Assembly (NCBI RefSeq): GCF_032854445.1
Contig: NC_088299.1
Span: 15,927,608-15,991,607 of the forward strand
Direction of reading: 5' to 3'
Source of the DNA: Liolophura sinensis
Taxonomy: Eukaryota; Mollusca; Polyplacophora; Chitonida; Chitonidae
DNA length: 64,000 bases
The notes under the pieces are model-generated. The model searched no databases. It saw only the letters and a list, made by a program, of their open reading frames with translations, and was not told where the DNA came from. The translations under genes were made by a program, and so were the position numbers. This document shows, piece after piece, positions 34,701-46,700 of the stretch (the stretch's first letter is position 1; each line of letters starts with the position of its first letter).

Positions 34701-37700
34701 CGATCAGCAGTGCTTGTGGGGCCACTTGCACAGTCTTTCAAGACCATTTGTATTCTGCTAAAATGGCATGTGTGTGTCACGCCTATAGGAAAGTTTATCA
34801 CAAACTTGCCATTGGTTGATGGTTTATGCCAGGAACAGTGTTGTTCTCAATTCATAGCTGACGGTCACCATATATGCCAGGAATTTTTCATTATGGCATT
34901 TAACAACAATGTAATAAATTCATGTAAATACCCCTCTGGAGACAGTGTTTGGGTGTGAAATGAAGTTTTGGCTGCCCAACTCTCCCTGTTATGTTACATG
35001 TAGGACCTGAAAACTTGTAAAGGCATGATACAGAAAATGTCAGAGCTGATTCCAGTGCCATCACAAACTGCAGTGGACATGTACACGGATGTTTTTGAGT
35101 TATTTTACACTACTGATTACATTCTTTAATATTTTTTCTTTCCTATTTTTTAATCCCAAAGGATTGACACAACCTGTTCCATGTTGATCCTGGCTGAAGC
35201 AGCTAAATCAAACTTGGCTGCTCTAAAGGTGATGCAAAACCTGGCCAAAGGGGAGATTCCCCAAGACTTCCAGGACTCCCCACCAAGCAGCAGGCACACT
35301 GAGGAGTCAGGTAGGCCAGGCTCTAGTCCCACATGATTGAGAAACTGGGTTGTTCCATCGTATGAAATAATAGATCATATGAGATAAAACGTTTGGGAGC
35401 AGGACCTTGATGTCATTTTATGAACGTCAACTTTTCCTTTCCCAGCTCATGACGATGACGTCACATTAAAGACAGTACAAAGGTACAATAGAAACTGATG
35501 CATTGTGGCATTAGAGACATTGGCACTACAATTGATTGTGATGTAACAATGGGTCAAGGTCCTGCTTCTCATAGCGTAAAAAAATATGCCGCATCACCAT
35601 TAGGTTATTTCCTGACAAAATTCCTAAACATGGGTTTATACCCCTTGGTAAAAATTGACATCAATTAACAGTACTACCCTACATTTATACACGTGTATGT
35701 GCTACTTCCGAAAGGTGACTGACATACATATGTGCTACTTCTGAAGGGTCACTGACATATGTATGTGCTATTTCTGAAGGGTCACTGACATATGTATGTG
35801 CTATTTCTGAAGGGTCACTGACATATGTATGTGCTACTTCTGAAGAGCCACTGACATACATATGTGCTACTTCTGAAGGGTCACTCACCTACATACAAAT
35901 ACATGTATGTTGCCTTTGAAATGTGACTGATACACATACACTACTTCTGAAAGGTCACTGACATACATACACCTGCATGCCACTTGCATGTATATATAAG
36001 TTACTGGGTTGTCAGATTTTCCAAAGGGCTTGTAAATGTATCATCTGTGAAAAGGGTTATGAAGAATATTCTGGAATGGCAGAGAGCTGTTAAGTTCATC
36101 ACACTGAAGATTTTATTAGCAAAAAAATGCTTGATGATTTTCTTTAAATGTCTACAGGATCATTTTTATTGGTTTTCTCCTTGCACATGTACTGGCCTTG
36201 TTAATGTCATTAGATAGTCGTTAATAAGTCTATGAATAAAGTACACCATATCAGTATCATTGATGTCCTCAGATACATTCAGCATGGAGAATGGTGACTG
36301 TGGCGAAGAGGATTCACCAGTGAGTGATACCAGCTCTCGACCCTCCCTCAGTGATATATTTGAGCGTAGTGAGGAAGGGGAGACAGAGTCGAGGGTGAAG
36401 CCTTCAGAAATCGACTCCTCCCCTGACAGTTTCCAGGAACAACAACATGTGACAGCAGAGTCACCCATGCAGGACAGACCAGGCAAGGTGCAAGATTGTA
36501 CTGGTGACGGTGGTCAAGAGCAGAGGTGTCAAGAGGATGGCTCACCAGACATTGAACATTCTAGGCAGGAAGATGGGGCACAAGTCACCAGAGGTTTTGC
36601 TGAGGCCAAAAGTAATGATTCTGACCTGGATGGAAAGGGTTCTAAACCAGATGGGAAGGGTTCCAGTCATAAGGAGGAGGATTCCAAATTGGATGGGAAA
36701 GGTTTCAACCAACCCGAGGAGGGTTCTAAGCTAGATGGGGAAGGTTCCAGCCAAGATGAGGAGGGCTCTGTACTGGATGGGAATGGTTCTAGTCAAGAAG
36801 GGAAGGATTCCAGAGGAAATGAGAGACCCAAACCCGTCCTGCGTGACCCAGGTGTGAGTAAACACAACACTGGCAGAGAAGTCTCCTTTGATGAGAACAT
36901 CCAGTTGGCTGTGGTGGAGGAATTGAACACCTCAGATCCAGCCGTTAGTGCTGGTCTGTCTGCCAGTAAGGAGGAAGCCCAGTCCTGTGTGGATTTGGCT
37001 CACCAATCACAGGAGGACTCCTCGGTGCTAGATGCCCTGGACACTAATAAAAGAACTGGTCACAGACAGGACTCTGCGGATCTGTCAGGACGAGGCTCGA
37101 GGGCTAGCTCAGCGCCTACCTTCACCAACCAAGCGGTCAGTACATAGAAGAGCTATTTATTTGATCCTTGTTTAATGCTATGCTCAAAGGGTTTTCACAG
37201 TATTGGAACATGATGGAACAGTGTTGGAACATGGTGCTACAGTGTTAGAACATGGTGATACAGTGTTGGGAACACAATTTTGGAAGAAGTTCAATACTGC
37301 TTGCAAAGTTTATCCTTTTGAATCAAATGGGGAACCATTATGTATTTCATACTTCGTTAACAACATTCTTTGGAAATGTTCACTTCCACATGGATGAAGA
37401 TGGTTAGATTCATCAGTAGAGCAGGTACTTGAATATGTGGCTGATGAACCTCATCTCTTCTAGTCCTGTCCTACACCATATCTCTGCCAAAGAGAGCTAG
37501 ATACAAGTCTGCCTCATACTCACTGACCGCGGGGTAAGTAGGCTCAGGCAAGTTGAACATCACTTAGTCTAAATGAGTCAAGGCTTCCTGTATTATCATA
37601 AATTCAAAAACATATAAACTTGTAAGGAGTTGGCATCACCCTTAGGTTTAAATTAAATAGTGTATCTGTTGTGCGGTTAGCCCAGAACCCCATGGCTGGC

Positions 37701-40700
37701 ATTGGGAGACTGGTATTATGTACACAGAGATCATTGTTTTGTTGAAATCTGGGTGACAGAGTGTGAGCAGCCCTGGTCCACATGGCTTGCATTGGGAGAT
37801 GGGCATCATTTATGCAGAGGTCTGTTTATTTCGATGAATTTTGGTTTACAGAGTGTGGGCAGCTCTGGTCTCCATGGCTGGCATTGGGAGACTCAGACAA
37901 GCAACATGTACAGTGAAAGCAGAGGTTTTTGTTTTGATGAATTGTGGGTTACAGAGTGTGGGCAGCCCTGGTCTCCATGGCTGGCATGAGGAGACTCAGA
38001 CAAGCAACATATACAGTGAAAGCAGAGGTTTTTGTTTTGATGAATTGTGGGTTACAGAGTGTGGGCAGCCCTGGTCTCCATGGCTGGCATTGTGAGACTC
38101 AGACGGGCATCATGTACACAGAGATCATTGTTTTGATGAATTTTTGGTTACAGAGTGTGAGCATCCCTGGTCTCCATGGCTGGCTTTGGGAGACAGGTAT
38201 CATTTACACAAAGATTATTATTTGGTTGAAGTTTAGGTTACAGAGTGTGAGCAGCACTGGTCTCCATGGCAGGCTTTGGGAGACAGGTATCATTTACACA
38301 AAGATTATTATTTGGTTGAAGTTTAGGTTACAGAGTGTGAGCAGCACTGGTCTCCATGGCTGGCTTTGGGAGACAGGTATCATCTATACAGAGGTCTTTC
38401 TTTATTTTGATGAATTGTGGGTTACAGAATGTGGTCAGCCATGATCTCCATGACTGACATTTGGAGACTGGTATCATGTGCACAGAGATCATTGTTTTGT
38501 TGAATTCTGGGTTACAGAGTGTGGTCAGCCCTGGTCTCCATGGCTGGCATTGGGAGACGGGCATCATGTACACAGAGGTCATGGCAGACATTTGCCTCCA
38601 CGGCAGTTCCTCCCACATACAGAAAAGAGCTTTGGTCGGGGACAACGAGGATTTCCGTGAAGTGTTGAGACGACGGATCACGCAGATGCCCCTGTCCAGT
38701 GCAGGGTTGTTAGACTTGGCATTTTTCCACTCCGCAACTGATTCGAAGGATGGCAGTACGTATATTTATTAATATCTGATTAAAATTTGAAGAATATTGC
38801 TATACTGTTTTTATTTGTACCAGATTTAACAGATTTTAGACTGTTAGTTTCTTAGATTTTCTCTTTATTAGGCTGTGTCATCTAGTGCAGTCTGTGCAGA
38901 TTTTCTCTGATTTTCTCTTTATTGGGCGGTGTCATCTAGTGCAGCCTGTGGTTAAATTAGCCCCAACTGATGACTGGTAATTAGGATTTCAAGGCATCAT
39001 TATACATCAGCCCCTTCAGTCATGTCAGTGATTGTTCTAATACAGTACTGATTCGGGGGCAGTAGATCCAGAGTCATTTATGGGTCGGGTCACACCTTAG
39101 ACTTTAAAAGTTGTAACATCCACACCTAGCGGTCAACATTAAGGGGATAATGCAACAACTGGTTTGGCTTGGGTGACCAGATTACTTGTCTTCAGTAAGT
39201 CATCTCAGTGAAGCAGCACTAGATAAAAGAGCAGTGGTAATCTGTCCTGCAACAAGGAGGTACATTTACGTGCACTCTAAGGACTCCTGCGTCATCATAT
39301 GAGTGAAAAATTGTTACGATGTTAAACCCCAAGCACTGGCTCACTCCTAATACAGTATAAGACTTAGTAGGGGAGTTTTGGGTTGGGACTCTTTTGTCGT
39401 CAAAGGTAAGAGTAGTTCTGCTATGTCATGTGACTTGTGAAAAAAGTTAGGTAAGCTTTGTTGACATTAATTTACTGATCACCTGTCCCATCGTGTTCCA
39501 AAGGCACATATCATACCTCTTTCCTTTAGAATCTTCTCAAGTTCACAATTGTTCAGGTTCTTGCTTTTCTTTGTTTTTTGTCTACTCTAAATTACTTTTT
39601 ATGAAACTTTTTAAAGACGCCCATGTTATAGTAAATGTGATCAAAAATAGTTGCTTAACATTTTTGACAGGTCACATGATACAGTTGGGCTGTTTTTACC
39701 TTCACTGATAAAACAGTTCGAACTCGAAACTGCCCCATTCTTTCCATTGAATGTCAGGACTTTACAGTTATACTGTGTGGTATTTGGTTTATAGACTGGA
39801 GTTGGAGGATTCGCTGTGGTGCCATCCACTCTCTGGTGAAGATCTGCCACTGTCTGTGATGGTTAGTTAGTGTCAGTGTGTCATTACATTTTAATGTCTT
39901 GTTTCTGTAGATGAAAGTGACTGGAGTTGGAGGATTCGCTGTGGTGCCATCCACTCCCTGGTGAAGATCTGCCACTGTCTGTGATGGTTAGTTAGTGTCA
40001 GTGTGTCATTACATTTTAATGTCTTGTTTGTGTAGATGAAAGTGACTGGAGTTGGAGGATTTGCTGTGGTGCCATCCACTCCCTGGTGATGATCTGCCAC
40101 TGTCTGTGATGGTCAGTTAGTGTCAGTGTGTCATTACATTTTAATGTCTGGTTTGTGTAGGTGAGAGTGACTGGACTTGGAGGATTCGCTGTGGTGCCAT
40201 CCACTCCCTGGTGAAAATCTGCCACTGCCTGTGATGGTCAGTTTGTGTCAGTGTGTCATTACATTTTAATGTCTGGTTTGTGTAGATGATAGTTACTGGA
40301 GTTGGAGGATTTGCTGTGGTGCCATCCACTCCCTGGTGAAGATCTGCCACTGTCTATGAGGATCAGTTAGTGTCAGTGTGTCATTACATTTTAATGTCTG
40401 GTTTGTGTAATGTCTGGAGTTGGAGGATTCGCTGTGGTGCCATCCACTCTCTGGTGAAGATCAGCCACTGTCTATGAGGATCAGTTAGTGTCAGTGTGTC
40501 ATTACATTTTAATGTCTGGTTTGTGTAGATGAAAGTGACTGGAGTTGGAGGATTCGCTGTGGTGCCATCCACTCCCTGGTGAAGATCTGCCACTGTCTGT
40601 GATGGTCAGTTAGTGTCAGTGTGTCATTACATTTTAATGTCTTGTTTGTGTAGATGAAAGTGACTGGAGTTGGAGGATTTGCTGTGGTGCCATCCACTCT

Positions 40701-43700
40701 CTGGTGAAGATCTGCCACTGTCTATGAGGATCAGTTAGTGTCAGTGTGTCATTACATTTTAATGTCTGGTATGTGTAGGTGAGAATGACTGGAGTTGGAG
40801 GATTCGCTGTGGTGCCATCCACTCTCTGGTGAAGATCTGCCACTGTCTGTGATGGTCAGTTAGTGTCAGTGTGTCATTACATTTTAATGTCTGGTTTCTG
40901 TAGATGAAAGTGACTGGAGTTGGAGGATTTGCTGTGGTGCCATCCACTCCCTGGTGAAGATCTGCCACTGTCTATGAGGATCAGTTAGTGTCAGTGTGTC
41001 ATTACATTTTAATGTCTTGTTTCTGTAGGTGAGAGTGACTGGAGTTGGAGGATTTGCTGTGATGCCATCCACTCCCTGGTGAAGATCTGCCACTGTCTAT
41101 GAGGATCAGTTAGTGTCAGTGTGTCATTACATTTTAATGTCTGGTTTGTGTAGATGATAGTGACTGGAGTTGGAGGATTCGCTGTGGTGCCATCCACTCC
41201 CTGGTGAAAATCTGCCACTGTCTATGAGAATCAGTTAGTGTAAATGTGTCGTTACATTTTAATGTCTGGTTTGTGTAGATGATAGTGACTGGAGTTGGAG
41301 GATTTGCTGTGGTGCCATCCACTCCCTGGTGAAGATCTGCCACTGTCTATGAGGATCAGTTAGTGTCAGTGTGTCATTACATTTTAATGTCTGGTTTGTG
41401 TAGATGATAGTGACTGGAGTTGGAGGATTTGCTGTGGTGCCATCCACTCCCTGGTGAAGATCTGCCACTGTCTATGAGGATCAGTTAGTGTCAGTGTGTC
41501 ATTACATTTTAATGTCTTGTTTCTGTAGATGAAAGTGACTGGAGTTGGAGGATTTGCTGTGATGCCATCCACTCCCTGGTGAAGATCTGCCACTGTCTAT
41601 GAGGATCAGTTAGTGTCAGTGTGCCATTACATTTTAATGTCTGGTTTGTTTAGGTGAGAGTGACTGGAGTTGAAGGATTTGCCGTGGTGCCATCCACTCC
41701 CTGGTGAAGATCTGCCACAGTCTATGAGGATCAATTAGTGTCAGTGTGCCATTACATTTTAATGTCTTGTTTCTGTAGATGAAAATGACTGGAGTTGGAG
41801 GATTCGCTGTGGTGCCATCCACTCCCTGGTGATGATCTGCCACTGTCTATGAGGATCAGTTTGTGTCAGTGTGTCATTACATTTTAATGTCTGGTTTGTG
41901 TAGATGATAGTGACGCGAGTTGGAGGATTCGCTGTGGTACCATCCACTCCCTGGTGAAGATCTGCCACTGCCTGTGATGGTCAGGTAGTGTTAGTGTGTC
42001 ATTGCATTTTAATGTCTGGTTTGTGTAGGTGAGAGTGACTGGAGTTGGAGGATTTGCTGTGATGCCATCCACTCCCTGGTTAAGATCTGCCACTGTCTGT
42101 GAGGATCAGTTATTATCAGTGTGTCATTACATTTTAATGTCTGGTTTGTGTAGATGATAGTGACTGGAGTTGGAGGATTTGCTGTGGTGCCATCCACTCC
42201 CTGGTGAAGATCTGCCACTGTCTGTGATGATCAGTTAGTGTCAATGTGTCGTTACATTTTAATGTCTGGTTTGTGTAGATGATAGTGACTGGAGTTGGAG
42301 GATTTGCTGTGGTGCCATCCACTCCCTGGTGAAGATCTGCCACTGTCTATGAGGATCAGTTAGTGTCAGTGTGTCATTACATTTTAATGTCTGGTTTGTG
42401 TAGGTGAGAGTGACTGGAGTTGGAGGATTTGCTGTGGTGCCATCCACTCCCTAGTGAAGATCTGCCACTGTCTATGAGGATCAGTTAGTGTCAGTGTGTC
42501 ATTACATTTTAATGTCTGGTTTCTGTAGATGAAAGTGACTGGAGTTGGAGGATTTGCTGTGGTGCCATTCACTCCCTGGTGAAGATCTGCCACTGTCTAT
42601 GAGGATCAGTTAGTGTCAGTGTGTCATTACATTTTAATGTCTGGTTTGTGTAGGTGAGAGTGACTGGAGTTGGAGGATTTGCTGTGATGCCATCCACTCC
42701 CTGGTGAAGATCTGCCACTGTCTATGAGGATCAGTTAGTGTCAGTGTGCCATTACATTTTAATGTCTGGTTTGTTTAGGTGAGAGTGACTGGAGTTGAAG
42801 GATTTGCTGTGGTGCCATCCACTCCCTGGTGAAGATCTGCCACAGTCTATGAGGATCAATTAGTGTCAGTGTGCCATTACATTTTAATGTCTTGTTTCTG
42901 TAGGTGAGAGTGACTGGAGTTGGAGGATTTGCTGTGGTGCCATCCACTCCCTGGTGATGATCTGCCACTGTCTATGAGGATCAGTTTGTGTCAGTGTGTC
43001 ATTACATTTTAATGTCTGGTTTGTGTAGATGATAGTGACGCGAGTTGGAGGATTCGCTGTGGTACCATCCACTCCCTGGTGAAGATCTGCCACTGCCTGT
43101 GATGGTCAGGTAGTGTTAGTGTGTCATTGCATTTTAATGTCTGGTTTGTGTAGGTGAGAGTGACTGGAGTTGGAGGATTCGCTATGGTGCCATCCACTCC
43201 CTGGTGAAGATCTGCCACTGTCTTTGAGGATCAGTTTGTGTCAGTGTGCCATTACATTTTAATGTCTGGTTTGTGTAGATGATAGTGACTGGAGTTGGAG
43301 GATTTGCTGTGGTGCCATCCACTCCCTGGTGAAGATCTGCCACTGTCTATGAGGATCAATTAGTGTCAGTGTGCCATTACATTTTAATGTCTGGTTTCTG
43401 TAGGTGAGAGTGACTGGAGTTGGAGGATTTGCTGTGGTGCCATCCACTCCCTGGTGAGTGAGTGAGTGAGTGCTTGGGGTTTAACGTCGTACTCAACAAT
43501 TTTTCAGTCATATGACGACGAAGGAATCATTAGGGTGCATGCACGTGTAATGTGCCTCCTTGTTGCAGGACGGATTTCCACCGCTCTTTTATTTAGTGCT
43601 GCATCACTGAGACGACTTACCGAAGGCAAGTAAGCCGTCCCGCCCGAGCCATTATACTGATACGGGTCAACCAGTCGTTGCACTATCCCCTTCATGCTGA

Positions 43701-46700
43701 ACGCCAAGCGAGGAAGTTACAACTTCCTCTTTTAAAGTCTTAGGTGTGACTCGACCAAGGATTGATCCTGGATCTACCGGTCCCGAAGCGGACGCTCTAC
43801 CAACTGTGCTATCCGGGCCGGTCACTCCCTGGTGAAGATCTGCCACTGTCTGTGATGGTCAGTTAGTGTCAGTGTGTCATTACATTTTAATGTCTGGTTT
43901 GTGTAATGTCTGGAGTTGGAGGATTCGCTGTGGTGCCATCCACTCTCTGGTGAAGATCTGCCACTGTCTATGAGGATCAGTTAGTGTCAGTGTGTCATTA
44001 CATTTTAATGTCTGGTTTGTGTAGGTGATAGTGACTGGAGTTGGAGGATTTGCTGTGGTGCCATCCACTCCCTGGTGAAGATCTGCCACTGTCTATGAGG
44101 ATCAGTTAGTGTCAGTGTGTCATTACATTTTAATGTCTGGTTTGTGTAGGTGAGAATGACTGGAGTTGGAGGATTCGTTATGGTGCCATCCACTCCTTGG
44201 TAAAGATCTGCCGCTGTCTGACCAATGACAAGGCTAAGGAAGGTCTACGGAATGTGGCCTGGGCCACACTTATTCACGCCCATTCCAAGGAGAAAGACGA
44301 CAGAGTCCTGGAGGCTCTCAAAGTGGGAGAGGTAAGGCCTTAGTCAGATCACTCACTAATCAGCACACTGAAGCAGATAAATAGCCTCTGCTACCTACAT
44401 ACTCTTCAGCCACCAGTACACAAGGACATGAATGACATAAGTCATAAAGAGGTGAGTTCTTGCCTACGTCAAGCAGACAGACATGACAAAGGTCAAAGAA
44501 ATAGGTCTTTAGTGAATATAATGCTCAATCAGCACACAGAAGCAGATTTCCTGTCCCCTCTTTAACACCTCTGCTACCAGTACACAGAGACATACAGTGA
44601 GCATAATGCCCAAAACAGTACATATAAATTGTAGGAAAACACCCCTGGAAGGTGATACCTGTGTTGAAGTCAGCACCAGTAAGCCGCTTCTTTTGACTGC
44701 TTGCCTATAGCTTCAGCTTGAATGTTGAGAAAGTGAGATTTGTTATTGTTAACAACAGATTTCATTTGCCAGGTTTGATTGTTTGAGGTAAAGTTCTTTA
44801 ATGATCATTTCTCACCTGCTCCAGCTTCATAGTCCATGATACATGTGTATGTGCATTCCAGTATGTGTGGTTTATGGTCAGAAGACAGATGTTAGACCCT
44901 AGAAGACACAGTACATGTCATCATAGGATTTATAGAGATTTATACTATAATAATTTAATTTTGAACACCAACAATTAATGAATGAATATGAAATTAATCA
45001 AGAGAAAAGTAGTGTGAAATGGAAGCAAATCGGAACTAAATTAACAGATAGATATAAATATGTTTGACTGCTCCAGAGTTTTCTGTACATGCTGTACATG
45101 AAGTATCCACATGTACATGTTAATTTCAGGTACACAGTACTTTAGAGAGTCTGGCTGGAAGTCACATGGCAACACCTGCTAATGTGATCGGAGGGAGGAT
45201 TGCAGCCAGACTGGCCAGCATATATTTACCTCCCCTTCCCTGCCCTGTCAGCATCCCTACTTCTAAGAAGAGCCGAACTCGCAGGTCGCGATACCCAACC
45301 AGTGTCAAGACAGACACCCACTCTCGACAGCCACTGAGAACATCCCTCAGGTAAGGCACTAGTGCACAGAGCCACAGCCTAACTACCCGTTACACTTTTA
45401 GTTTGTACTCCTACAAAGCACTTAATAATCTGAATATCATTTATGTAGTTAAAAGACTTTCTTGTGTATGGTAATAGTGTTGATAAAACTCAGTTTCAGC
45501 ATGTTGTTGTATTGAGATTTTAAATTTTAGTTTTGACATGAAATTATAATGAAAAGCATTATATAATTATTATTATAATTATATAATATTGTTGATATAG
45601 AAACTTTAATTTGGACATATAATAGTATTGATAGCTTTGGTAAAGACATGCAATTGTATTGATAACTTTGATTTGGACATGTAATAGCAACGGTATTAAA
45701 AAATTAGTTTGAGACTTGTAATTGCATTGATAACTTTGCTTTGGGCGTGTAACAGCATTGATAATTTTAATTTGGATATGTGATACCATTGATAACTTTC
45801 ATTTGGACATGTAATTATATTGACAGCTTTGATATGGACATTGATTTGATTTGGACAGCTTTGATATGTACATTGCTTTGATTTGGACAGCTTTGATTTG
45901 GACATGTAATTGTATTGACAGCTTTGATTTGGACAGCTTTGATTTGGACGTGTAATTGTATTGACAGCTTTGATTTGGACATGTAATTGTATTGATAACT
46001 TTGATTTGAATATGTAATTACCTGTATATTCATATGGTTCACGAAGTAAGCTGAAACGTGAACTGATGTAACAGTGTCATGCAGGTAGATGTTTGATCCA
46101 TATGTACATATGCTGATGCTCTGCTCTTATAGGGATGAGGTTACCCTGGCCACAGCGCTACATCAACCACAGCCCAGCTTTAACGTTCGTATGAGCTTTG
46201 ACTTGCGGCGTATTGTGGAGGACCAGGTACAGTATGGTCAGACTTTAGTGTATTGTAGAGGATCAGGTACAGTATGGTCAGACTTTAGTGTATTGTGGAA
46301 GATCGTGTACAGTGTGGTCAGACTTTGGTGTATTGTGGAGGATCAGGTACAGTATGGCCAGACTTTAGCATATTGTGGAGGATCAGGTACAGTATGGTCA
46401 GAGTTTGATGTATTGTGGAGGATCAGGTACAGTATGGCCAGTCTTTGGTGTATTGTGGAGGATCAGGTACAGTATGGTCAGACTTTAGTGTATTGTGGAG
46501 GATCAGGTACAGTATAGCAAGGCTTTGGTGTATTGTGGAGGATAATGTACAGCATGGCCAGTCTTTGGTGTGTTGTGGAGGATCAGTTACATGATGGCCA
46601 GATTTTGGTGTATTTTGGAGGATCAGGTACAGTATAGCAAGACTTTAGTGCATTGTGGAGGATCAGGTACAGTATAACAAGGCTTTGGTGTATTGTGGAG

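Noticed and set aside
34362-34958. 198-codon plus ORF after TMEM232 exon 7
   Set aside because: Lies in intron 7, no homology, and the exon 7-exon 8 join is in phase without it.
36166-36486. 106-codon minus ORF opposite TMEM232 exon 9
   Set aside because: Antisense shadow of a biased coding exon.
39641-44193. Series of 62-69-codon minus-strand ORFs, one per ~125 bp
   Set aside because: Antisense shadows of the 125-bp array; the coding sense is the plus-strand exon 11 copy.
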